Shown here: positions 22,263 to 32,060 of the stretch, in pieces
Layout: every line of letters begins with the position of its first letter
Position numbering within the stretch: position 1 is the first letter of the stretch
Assembly (NCBI GenBank): GCA_020746105.1
Contig: CM036619.1
Span: 59,073,135 to 59,137,134 of the forward strand
Source of the DNA: Trogon surrucura
Taxonomy: Eukaryota > Chordata > Aves > Trogoniformes > Trogonidae
Length of the DNA stretch: 64,000 nt
Direction: 5' to 3'
Made by a program: the position numbers and the translations under genes
The notes under the pieces: model-generated
What the model was told of the DNA's origin: nothing
What the model saw: only the letters and a program-made list of their open reading frames with translations
Databases searched by the model: none

Positions 22263-25200
22263 TGCAAGTGGAGTAAAAGGGGATAGGAAACCCAGGGAGT
22301 CCCTCTGTAGGTGAAAAAAGGGTTTGAACTGTGTAATGAGGAGAGAAGATATGTCCAAACTAGGGAACTGTGGCATAGGGATACCTGTTTCTGGCAAGTC
22401 CATAGGGAAGGGAGTAGAAATCTATTGGAAGAATGAATAAGAATAGGTGAAAGGGAATACAGGAGTCTAGGACAGGGGACAAGAGGAAAAGTATGGTGTG
22501 TACAGAGAATCTAAGATGAAGAGATGCAGTATTAGGCATGAGGAAAGGAGTTATACAGGATGTTATTCTGTTCTTAAAAATAAAGGACATGGGCAATAAG
22601 GGTGTCTCATAGGCTCCAACAGAAGAATGTGGTGACTCTCTCCAGGGTCTTTTGGTTTCAGCTTCACATAGGCAATGATATGGGTGAGTCATCCGAGTAT
22701 CAGAATATTAGCTAACTCAGCCTTACTTACTTACTTACTTACTAAATAGTGGAGGATCATGATAAGGAGAACAAGTTAGGATGGGGGCTATGGGCTTGGC
22801 CGGATGAAGGCAGCAGGCTTCCTTCACAGATAAAGAGCGACTGAATGCTCGACAAGTAAAGCACAGGGTATATAGGCAACAGACACAGGAACAGACCAGA
22901 CGGATTAACAGGTGGTGTGGGCACAGCACAAGGAAAAGATGGGTTGAATACTAATACAAGGGAAAAAAATATGACCAGATTCAGTAAAAGTCAACTGAAT
23001 TCCAGTTCAGGCTACTAAACTTCAGAAAGAAGAATCAGAAGTCCATATGGAACTTCTGTTCTTGATTCAAGACAGCGGCCAAGGCCTGTTTTAATACAGG
23101 GCAAGCAGTAGATGAGACAAGATTCAATGATTTGGCTTATCAAAAATCTTGATGACTACTTAGTTTAAATCTAGACTTAGAAAGGCCTTTCAATCTGCTC
23201 GGTGTAAATTTAGGACAATAGCTTCTCAGAGCTGTCATGTAATGAAGGACATATGATTTCAGGATAGACAGAGACCAAAAAGCTCAATCACTACTGCCTC
23301 CTCTATGTAGTTGGTAAGTACTAGTGCACAATATGCTTTTCATCTAAACACTGTCCTAACACCTTTAGAAAATGAAATATAGATGAGCTGTAAAGCTCGT
23401 TAATACTATGCAAAGAATGCTGAAAGTGTTTTTGATAGCCTTTCCCAAATCACATCAAATTAAAAATCCCCAATTCCTGTAGGCCAGAGAATAAGATAAA
23501 AGAAAGATAGAAGCGGTAATTGTATGTAAATATTTAGTGCAGTTTTCAATGAGAAGCCAAAGTTAGCAGCATTTTTTTCCTGAGGGGTGAATTTTCTGCC
23601 AGCTGCACTATGAGACAAATCATACTCTGCTGATTGATGTGAGTAACCTTTTTTAAGTCAATACTTGAGTAGTCCCATTTAAGAAAATCTTAATCTGAGT
23701 CAGGATGTAATTTCACAAACAGTGGCCATTTCTGTCACTTCAGTTGTCTTCATGGAGGTATATACAGGGATATGAAGTTTTACTTGCTGGTGGCAATCTT
23801 GAGTTTTATTGTATCTGTTATTTATATCTGGTATTTTCCTCTATTTCTATTACAACTCAGATTATTTTGTGCTATATAAAGGCAAAAAAAATCCAGACAG
23901 GAAGAATTAAGTTAGTTTAGTAACCAACAATGTGTTTTGATATTTCAGTGTATTAGGAATGTTCCATTTCTTTGTCTTATATTTGGGGAATTTGAAATAT
24001 ACTTTTTTTGCTTCTGTTTGTTTTTCATTTTTATTTTGATCAGGGTTGTTAAGTACATGATCTAAATTCACAGTATCGCTAATCTTTTTTATACAGAGAG
24101 GATTATGATCATGCAAATCTTTTACCTTATGGTGTAAAATGACTTGGAGGAAAAAACCTCCTCTGTGAGATATTATCGTATATACTGTGGTAGTGTCCGT
24201 GTGTGTGCTGTTATCCCATGTCAGTGAAAGACATTTCAATGCTTGACACTTTGAGATAATGTAGATAGAGGATTTTCAGCTGTTTTTTACTTGTGAATCC
24301 CTTAAATACTTCTGATGCTGGTGACATTCTTATAAAATAAAGGTAAGCCTATTAACTACAGACATATTCTTAGCCGAAGAAACCTCACATGATCTTCAGC
24401 AGCAGCTGAGGATCCACAGAGTGTAATTCAAAGACCACAACTGTAACACAACCTTTAAATAAATATGCTAATATCAGTCTAAATACACAAGGATATTCAA
24501 GGATAGCCCTATGACCGTCTAAAGACACAATGATAATGTCTATATCCCCTCTCTCATTCAGTATAATATCAGCTCAGAAACATTCAGATGAAACTTCTTT
24601 TCCATTATGAAATACTGTTTGTATAAAATAAAATATTTGATGGGCAGAAATAGGTTTACTCTATACTTCAAAAAGAAAATGAATAAATATTTTGATTTTG
24701 TCACCTCAGATGAAACAGGAGTCTAAAACATTATGTTTCAGCCTTATTGAAATACAACGTTTTCATAATTTACCATATAAAATGTTGATGATGTGGTATC
24801 ATTTCACTGAAAATATTTTATTTTTTCAAAGTTGTGAGTTAGTATATAGCATATAGTCATTCAAATGCTTATTTGTATTTCCAAATAACTTTTTGAAAAT
24901 AGTCCAGTTGGAGTTTCAAAATTCAAAACAAACACTTTCCAGGGAAGAGAAACCAAACTGTGACCAATTTACAGAAAGATAATATATAGGAAAGAGAGAC
25001 AAAGAGCATGCAAGTATGCATTGTTTTCCTCTGGATCCTTTGCTTTTCTTTACCTTTCCCTTTTAAAAACTGCTTGTATTTCATCAGACGGTTCACTGCA
25101 GTTCCTCTTTCTTCACATCATCGTATTTTTTCCCTTCCTATTATTTTTTCAATTTTATTTATTTTGTGCTGTCAAGACTTCTTTTTCCTATTGCCCCAGT

Positions 25201-26065
25201 TTCTGGCATCTGAAACATCTATTTCATCACAGTACTAATTGGCCACTTTGGGATGGACAGTAACTCAGTAAATCTCTGTAGAAATGCTGTGGTTAAAACT
25301 CTAATCCTCATCATGTTTAAACAACAGGCACCTATCTAAAACTGAAGCTATTGTAGAATTGTATTAAGAATTCACAGTTTTGATCTATTTTTATCATCTT
25401 ATCTATGATTTTTATAGTTACCGTCTTAATTATCTTACAACAATTACTCGCAAATCTCTGTTGTTTTATTTCTTCAAACTTGCTTGAACTATTTAAGGAG
25501 TGATTTGGTCTATCAAGAAGTACTATGTCCCAGCTTGAAACCCATGGAAAGATCTTATTTTTTTTTTCCCAGAGTAATTAGCAGGTTCTTGGATAGCAGT
25601 TAGTGCTAATTTGTAATAATATTTTATTTTAAAACAAGAGAAAATAATCAGATATGACAGTCTTATTTGGGATTTTGTCAGAATTAATAATAGCCTTAGA
25701 TTTTAACTCGTGTTTCCGGAGGGAAAATCTGTTGTCACTAATAGTCGTGGAAAAATTTATATTTTGGGATATTATTCACATCAACTTTATAAGATCTCAT
25801 TTCTTAATGAATTAATCACTTTATTTTTTAAACAAATTGTCATGCCAGTAGTAAGAGAGTTAACACTTATTGTTTAACACAGATACATAAAATTAGGGAA
25901 GGTAAAACTGGTGAACAAAACATTGAATCTCCTTTTATCATTTGTTCTCCAACCATGTCACCATAATGGTAAGTTCTTTAAACTTCTGAAGCGAGAGCCT
26001 GATGGAAATTTACTAGCTAAAAGCCTTTTAACAAGCAGCAGTGATAAACTATGTAACAATGCATT
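22263..26065. other. AT-rich spacer
   Basis: No transposon ends or known exons are recognised. There is a (CTTA)5 microsatellite at about 22722-22743. A 110-codon minus-strand frame at 23907-24239 has an ordinary composition but no recognisable domain, and I treat it as chance. Confidence 0.45.
22722..22743. repeat. (CTTA)n microsatellite
   Basis: About five consecutive CTTA units. Confidence 0.8.
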
Positions 26066-26496
26066 GTGAGATGTATGTGTAGGCACATTGTAATCTTTTG
26101 ATCAGGACTTATCTCCAAGAATGGAATGCAAGGCTACTATGAGAGAATGAGGCAAAGGATGCCTCAAGACTGTAGACCTTGCTTCTCAGTGAGAACAAGG
26201 GAGCAAAGGCTATAGTTCACCAAAAGATCATGGTGATGGAGTGAATGAACAACCACCAGATATCTCTGAAGGCCACCAAGAGACTACAATGTGCATGTGG
26301 AAGCGGGTGTGACATACATTAATAATTTTTCAAAATACATGAATATATGTGTATAATCTGCATATAAGCTATGCATCTGACTCTATGGCATGCACATTAG
26401 GTGGGGCGATCCTCTGTGCGTCCAATGTTGCAATAAAAAATACCTACTCAATAGTCACCAAGACTGAGTCCTGATTTTGACCTTTTCATGGCATCA
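26066..26496 (+). mobile_element. 5' LTR of a decayed gammaretrovirus-like provirus
   Basis: The block lies directly before a primer-binding-like site and carries LTR signals in order: a TATA-like gcatataagc near 26360 and AATAAA near 26433. It ends with CA at 26495-26496. The left end is uncertain; a TG start near 26066 (tgtgagatgtatgtg) is my best guess. No matching 3' LTR could be found beyond the pol remnants, so the pair needed to date the element is missing. Confidence 0.5.
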
Positions 26497-26500
26497 GTTC

Positions 26501-26518
26501 TGGCAACCCCGATGGGAC
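26501..26518 (+). other. Degenerate primer binding site, tRNA-Trp-like
   Basis: tggcaaccccgatgggac begins with the obligatory TGG and keeps the central ACCCCGA of a tRNA-Trp-complementary site. I count about 13 of 18 positions compatible. It follows the LTR end after a 4-base spacer. The assignment is tentative. Confidence 0.4.
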
Positions 26519-26784
26519 TCACTTTGCTCAGCTGCGGGACCTGGACTCCCTAGGGTACCTCCGAGACTTCCCAGAGGGACTCCTCACCTCAGTCGGATCA
26601 CTGCAGGAACAGGCAAGGATCACTTGAAGAAATAAGATATTCTTTAAAATTTTCTGTTCTGTTCTGGAATCTGAGACGGGTCATCAGCGAGTTCTTGTAA
26701 GTCATAGGAGACATTCCATGCAGAGCACCATATACCAGGCTACTAGTGCCTGAGGGTATGTGTCAGATATTGGTACATTGGTAA

Positions 26785-26975
26785 GCTTGCACTTCTGTTT
26801 TTGTGCACACTCACTGTGAATGGTGCAGTCTGGTACGTTTGTACTTCTGATTTCGTGTATGATCGTTGTGAGTGGTGTACTCTGATATTCAGCATGTTGG
26901 TACAGATACAGACTGAGCTGTGTACTCTACAATAACGTACTTCTGCAATAACGTACTCTATAATAATGTATTCTG
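26785..26975 (+). repeat. Diverged tandem repeats in the proviral leader
   Basis: Two 51-bp units (26785-26835 and 26837-26887) share 'acttctg', 'gtg', 'tggtg' and 'ctctgata/tctggta' blocks at constant spacing. They are followed by three shorter units containing 'aataacgtact' or 'aataatgtatt' at about 26932-26975. They lie between the primer site and gag, where packaging signals normally sit. Confidence 0.6.
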
Positions 26976-27619
26976 CGGCAGTATTGATCTATTGGTATTG
27001 AACCTGCATATGCTTATAGGGAACTGTTTACTGAAAAGTGATTTGGATTTGATGCTTGTACAAGTGGTCTGAGTGACTGAGACATGGCATAGCTGCGAAG
27101 TGAGTGTGGAGCTTGGTTATCCTGCGAAGGGTGTGACTGGAGACAAACAAAGTGCTTGTAGGGTCTTAGACCCTTATGTCATGGAGGGAGGACTCTGACT
27201 CCCACCTAGAACCCTTTCCTGTACTCCTGACAATTGAAACAGCAATCAGAACAAAAAGAAAAGGAGTGGATGCAAAGGGGAACAACCCTCTTCAGTTGAT
27301 ATTGAAAAGATAAATTAGAAACCTGGGGAACTGTATACCTCACCTTGAAAATGAATGCAAGCCGGATTTGATTGCAAATTATTTTATTTGTAATCGTACC
27401 ATGTGGGTAGTACTCAGGTGGAATATTCATTGTGAAAGTTGTGGGATGTGGTCAGCTTGGGAGAGAAGGAAAGTAGGATGAGGTTATGTATGCAGATATG
27501 TTTTTTACTTTGCTGAATCATCTGGACTGGCAGGGGGGTTATGGTATCAATGTATCAAGAAACTCTAGTTTTATCCCTAGAAATACAACAGAGGGAAGGA
27601 GGAAGAAGACGAGGTTGAT

Positions 27620-28534
27620 ATGTTGGTTGGACTGATAAGAAGAGACAGAGTGAGGGAAAATGAGCAGGGAGCGGCTGCACATAGTGGAAGAGAGGTGAGA
27701 CGGGGACAGAGGGAGCAAGAGTGCAGTGATACTGATAGTTCTGAGGGAGGAGGAAGTTTCAGTCTGATTGCAGGCAGGACTAGAGAGAGGGAGGCTCAGA
27801 ACATACTGGCCCTCTCAGACAGGTGACAGGACTGGACAGAAGACCTGTTTGGGTAAAGATGCCATTGTCAGTATCAGATCTGAAAGCTTGGAAAGAAACA
27901 GTGGGGTGTACAGGGAAGATCCTGAACGGGTAGTGAAAGTCGTGGAAACCATAACTGAAAATCATGATTCTAACTGGAAAGATTTGCAGGTGATCTTGAG
28001 CAATCTAAAGTCTGAGGTGATCTTGAGCAATCTAGTTCTGAATAAAGCTAGAGAGTAGGCGGAAAGAGTGTGCGGGACACAGGCAGGGGGATTAGACGAT
28101 CATTTTCTGTCTAACAGTCCTAATTGGAATCTTGACAATTGTGTTCACAGAGACTGATTTTTCATGGTGTTCGGAATGCAACTCCAAAAGCAAATAATTG
28201 GTCCAAATTGTATCAAGTCATTCAGAGAAAGAATGAGGAACCCTCTTCTTTGCCTGAGAGACTGATGGAAACAGCGAGAGAATGTACTGATCTGAATCCA
28301 GAAAATGAAGTGGACACTGTCTCGCTAGTCTGCATTTTTGTGAGACCATCTAATTCAAACATGAAAAAGATATTACAGAAGTTAGAGGGGGAAAATGCCA
28401 ACTTGTTAAATGAAATACTGAAGCATGCTTGGAATGTGTATAGCAACAGAGAGAAAGTGGAGGAGGAAAAGCAGAGAAAAGAAAAAAATCAGTGTGCCTT
28501 TTGAAAAGAGAAGGGGCACTGGAAAGGAGAATGC
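27620..28534 (+). pseudogene. gag: gag remnant, gammaretrovirus-like
   Basis: The pieces are in the order expected of gag. Acidic, Arg-rich sequence (about 27620-27826) precedes a capsid start at about 27862 with PLSVSDLKAWKE, followed in another frame by YREDPERVVKVVETI. A long frame at 28139-28504 then contains ERLMETARECTDLNPENE, as in the C-terminal capsid domain. It ends in a nucleocapsid zinc knuckle at 28493-28534 of the form C-x2-C-x4-H-x4-C, in which the second Cys codon is a TGA stop (28502-28504). Several frameshifts are present. Gag forms the virion core in the intact relatives; here it is not expressible as one protein. Confidence 0.8.
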
Positions 28535-28930
28535 CCGCAACTGAATCAGCAGGAATTTGGAGAAATTCTGGGGCAAACAGCTAACATGATGACAGTGGGT
28601 TTAGACTGGGGGAGACTTGAGGGGATGAATCAGAACTCTTTCCAACAGAGCTCCTGGTTATAATAAGGTTGAGGAATGAGGAAACAAATTTTCTCATAAA
28701 TACAGGAGCTACTTATTCAGTATTAAACACATGTAAAGGTAATTTTAGTAAGCAAACTGAGTCAATTATTGGTGCTAGAGGGCAAAGAGAAAGTCAGTTT
28801 GTTTTTTGTTTTAGCCTTTGAAGTTTAGAACTGGAAAACAGTGTTACCCCATCAATTTCTATACGTACTAGACTGCCCTGTGTCACTATTGAGCAAACTG
28901 CATGCACAAATTACTCTTGAAAAAGGAAAA
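28535..28930 (+). pseudogene. pro: Retroviral protease remnant with mutated active site
   Basis: Downstream of the zinc knuckle, a frame reads NFLINTGATYSVLN. This is the aspartic-protease active-site loop, but the catalytic Asp is Asn (AAT, 28699-28701), which needs a single G-to-A change from GAT. A frame in the style of the protease flap follows (about 28720-28800). An intact enzyme would be a homodimer cleaving Gag and Gag-Pol. The change removes the nucleophile-activating residue, so this copy is dead irrespective of the frameshifts. Confidence 0.7.
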
Positions 28931-29765
28931 ATTCAAGTTCATATTCCTATATATACAATAAAGGTCTGGATGCCAAAGTTCTTATGTTACAGACAGAAGC
29001 TGTGTCGCAGAAGATATCAGAGGAAGTTGAAAAGTGACACCTCTGTTATGGGCCTCAGAAACACCAGGAAGATCTCAAGCAGCTGAACTGATAACCACCC
29101 AACAGAAGCCAGACCAGCAAGGTGAAAGCAGTAGCCAATTAAATTAGAGGATACTTTTCAAAACAACTAAATAATGTCAGCAAAAGGGGGACAGCATATC
29201 CCTGAACAGTGGCAGGAACAGCACTATTGATCCAGGAGGTGCAGAAGTTAACACTTGAACAAAATTAGCTGTATTTGTACCCCATGCAGTTACAGCTGTC
29301 TTAGAGCAAAAAGGAGGACAATGGATGTCACTGAGCCAGATGCTGAAATATGAAGCTGTTCTTTTGAAGCAGGACGACGTAGAACTGAGAGTGACTTCAA
29401 TCCTGGATCCAACGACTTTCCTAACTGCAGACCTTGAGCTAACTCATGACTGCTTGCAGATGATGGAGCAGGCACACTCAGCACAGCTGACCTGAAAGAT
29501 GTGCCCATGGAAGATGCAGACTGGGACTTGTTCGTGGATGGTAGCAGCTTTGTGTGAGATGGAACATGAAAAGCAGGATATTCAGTGATAGCTGTAAAAG
29601 GAGTAATCAAGACTAAAGCTCTACCATCTAACACATTGGACCAGAAAAGAGAATTTATGGCTTTTCTAAGGACCTTGGAGCTGTCACAAGACAAAATTGT
29701 TACTGTTGACAAACAGGCTTTTCCAAACTACCATGACAAAATGGGTATTGGTACCTTTGGATAAT
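28931..29765 (+). pseudogene. pol: pol remnant: RT connection and RNase H, RT core deleted
   Basis: From about 29140 broken frames follow the order of gammaretroviral RT connection and RNase H: a YVPHAV-like block near 29275, LEQKGGQW, MLKYEAVLLKQDDVELRV, then ADWDLFVDGSSFV. The RNase H acidic residues can be seen as Asp (29537-29539), Glu in QKREFMAF and Asp in TVDKQAF. The polymerase palm with its YxDD motif is not found between the protease and this segment, so an internal deletion removed it. At least three in-frame stops are present. Confidence 0.75.
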
Positions 29766-30246
29766 GATAGGTACTTTTTCAGTCTGGCCAGAGGCTTTTC
29801 CTCATTACACCAATAAAGTAAGAGAGCTATCAATGGTATTACTTAGAGAAATAGTACCAAGGCTTGGGTTGCCTATAAGACTATCTTCAGATATGGGCCG
29901 CACATTTCTTAGCAGAAGCTGCTCAGAATTTAGTTAAAGTGTTAGGAATAAAATGGGATCTCCATACCTCATGGAGGCCACAGTCAAGTGGGAAGGTAGA
30001 AAGAAGAATCAAAGTTTGAAAAGGCAAATGAGTAAAATCTCTCAGGAAGCTCAAATCAAGTGGCCAGATGCTATACCTTTAGCCTTGCTAAGGGTACATA
30101 TTCAGACCAGGTGTAAAGAAAAGGTTAGCCCGTTTGAAATCACATATGGCAAACCTTATGAGATGACAGAAGTCGGGATTCATCCTGAGTTTGTAGGAAG
30201 GCATTACCTGAAAGAATGTGTTATCTCTCTAGGCGAAGTTCTCTCT
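29766..30246 (+). pseudogene. pol: Integrase core remnant, truncated by LTR insertion
   Basis: After a jump that loses the zinc-binding domain and the first catalytic Asp, frames read GTFSVWPEAFP, REIVPRLGLPIRLSSDMGRTF and SWRPQSSGKVERR. The second acidic residue (Asp, 29890-29892) and the catalytic Glu (29999-30001) are retained. LALLRVHIQTRCKEKVSPFE and ITYGKPYEM continue the gammaretroviral pattern. The reading frame is open from 29953 to 30441 only because it runs on into the inserted LTR. Confidence 0.85.
30242..30246. repeat. Target site duplication, left (TCTCT)
   Basis: Five bases immediately before the LTR's TG; the same five follow its CA at 31414-31418. A 5-bp duplication is typical of ERVL/spuma-like integrases. 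Confidence 0.8.
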
Positions 30247-31413
30247 TGTGTTGGTTTGACCTGGCCAGATTTTGGCAGAGGAGGGGGAGCTGCAGGGTGG
30301 CTTCTGCAAGAAGCTTCTAGAAGCTTCCCAAGTTTGATGAGCCAATGCCAGACGGCTCCAAAGAAGGACCCACCGCTGGCCAAGGCTGAGCCTATCAGTA
30401 AAGTGATAGCAGAGGAACGCCTCTGTGGAAAACATATCTAAGAACAGGGAAAAAGAACTGCGCCATAACAGCTGGCACAGAGATGGAGGAGTGAGAATCT
30501 GTACAGACACCAAGGTCAGTGAAGAAGGAGTGGGGGGAGGATGAGCTCCAGGCACTGGAGCAGAGAGAGTCCCCCGGGTCTGTGGTGAAGACCATGGTGA
30601 AGCAGGTTGTTCCCCTGCAGCCCATGGGCGGGGTGTATATGTCCACCGTGGGGCAGAGGAGCCCAAGCTGTGTGGGTGGATGCCTGAAGGGGGTTGTAGC
30701 CCGTGGGAAGCCAGAATCAGAGCAAGTCGCTGCCGGAACCTGTAGCCCGTGGAAGAGAGGAATGTCCACGCTGGAGCAGGTTGGCCGGTGGGACTTTTGT
30801 GATGCTGTGGGGGACTCACGCTGGAGCAGTTTCCCCTGAAGGACTGCGCCTCAGACTCACGAGGGGTGGACTGCCCCTTGTGAGGTGTCTCCCGTTGGGC
30901 AGTTTGTGATGAATTGCCCTTTGTGGGGATGACTCACACTGGAGAAGAAAGAGTGAAGCTTGTCTCCCATGAGAGGGACCCCACAATGGCCCTGGGGAAG
31001 AGTGAAGAGTCCTCCCCTGGAGAGAAAAATCGGTGGAACCAACATCGGATGAACTGACCGCAGCCCCCATTCCCTGTCCCCCTGCGCCACTTGAAGGGGA
31101 GGAGGTGGAGAAACCGGGATTGATGTTAAGCCCCGGAAGAAGGGAGGGAGGGGGGCAAGGTGTTCTGTTTTTAAGATCTGGTTTGTTTTTCTCATTTCTC
31201 ACCACTCCTCTCTGGTTGGTTCTCTTAATAAATGAATTGATTTCCCCAAAATCGAGTCTGTTTTGCCTGGGACGGTGAATGAAAGAGATCTCCCTGTCCT
31301 TATCTCAAACTCTGAACCCTTTGAAATATTTTCTTCCCCTTTCTAGTGGAGAAGGGGGAGTGAGAGAGCGACTGTGTGGGTACCTGGCTGCTGGCCAGGG
31401 TCAAACCGCAACA
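30247..31413 (+). mobile_element. Solo LTR (1,167 bp), ERVL-type, inserted in integrase
   Basis: It starts TGTGTTGGTTTGACC and ends GGTCAAACCGCAACA. The two 15-bp ends are imperfect inverted repeats (12 of 15). It is flanked by TCTCT on both sides, and integrase sequence resumes directly after it. A TATA-like region lies near 30434 and AATAAA at 31227-31232. The middle (30600-30760) carries variants of 'tgcagcccatggg' and 'gtagcccgtgg', as in the 17340-17798 piece. GC content is much higher than the surroundings, so long chance frames occur in it, including a 196-codon minus-strand one. Confidence 0.88.
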
Positions 31414-31639
31414 TCTCTTCACAGGTATATCACCATAAACACACCACTCTCCCTGGATGCACCTGTGCATCAGTACCAGCCTGGAGACCGGGTGCACCTG
31501 AAGATGTGGTCAGACAAGCCATTGAAGGAGAGGTGAGAAGGACCCTTCCAGATTCTACTCACCACCGTCACAGCCATTACGCTTGAAGGGGTTACCTCGT
31601 GGATTCTTCACACCAGATTTCGGCTTTTCATGGCATCAC
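31414..31639 (+). pseudogene. pol: Integrase C-terminal domain remnant
   Basis: Immediately after the right-hand TCTCT, a frame reads SLHRYITINTPLSLDAP, then YQPGDRVHLKMWSDKPLKER and, after a frame break, GPFQILLTTVTAITLEG. This is the SH3-like C-terminal domain of a gammaretroviral integrase and rejoins the sequence interrupted at 30246. A frame difference of one base across the insertion suggests a small indel in the host provirus. No env or 3' LTR is recognisable downstream. Confidence 0.8.
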
Positions 31640-32060
31640 TCCTTACTGCCATGGTGACTGCCATGGCCTTGAGGCACTGCCAGCCCTGCCTGTCCCTGCC
31701 CAACCTCTGGGGCTCCCCCAAACCTGCTCATGGCCTGGGACCCCATCTCAGTCCCCTGGGAGCCCCCAGCCTCCGCCCCAGTGACACCCCAGCTGGGCTG
31801 GTCCTCAGCTCCCCACAGCCCTGCCCTGCCCAGCCATGAGCCCTGCCAAGCTGGGACACCCACAGACCCACCTGCCTTCCTGGCTGTAGCCTGTCCCAGT
31901 CCCCAGGGAGGTGCCCGATGCCTGGGACTCAGGTTACCCTGATGCCGCCTCAGGCCGCCCTGCTCCTGGCTGGGGTGGTGGGATGGGCCCTGGCTGCCAG
32001 GACCTGCCCTGATGGAGCCATGTGGAGTCCTCTTGGCTCCCCATGGGGTCCTGACAGTGC
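31640..32060. other. GC-rich block of unknown origin
   Basis: About 420 bp of strikingly C- and G-rich sequence (many 'ccctgccc', 'ctgggac' and 'ccccagcc' words) between AT-rich flanks, beginning where the integrase match fades. Four overlapping open frames exist on both strands, as expected from low stop-codon frequency in GC-rich DNA. None has a recognisable domain. It could be captured host sequence, an unrecognised repeat or a former promoter-type CpG-poor block. Confidence 0.4.

Noticed and set aside
23907-24239. 110-codon minus-strand open frame
   Set aside because: No domain or splice context is recognisable. Frames of this length are expected by chance across 64 kb, and nothing nearby suggests a gene.
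29290-29712. 140-codon minus-strand frame
   Set aside because: It is antisense to the RT connection/RNase H remnant, whose motifs are on the plus strand.
30229-30819. 196-codon minus-strand open frame
   Set aside because: It lies across the GC-rich ERVL-type LTR, where stop codons are rare. It has no domain and crosses the LTR boundary, so it is a chance frame.
31636-31942. Overlapping open frames in the GC-rich block as a new gene
   Set aside because: Several overlapping frames on both strands with low-complexity Pro/Gly/Ser content are expected from GC-rich DNA.
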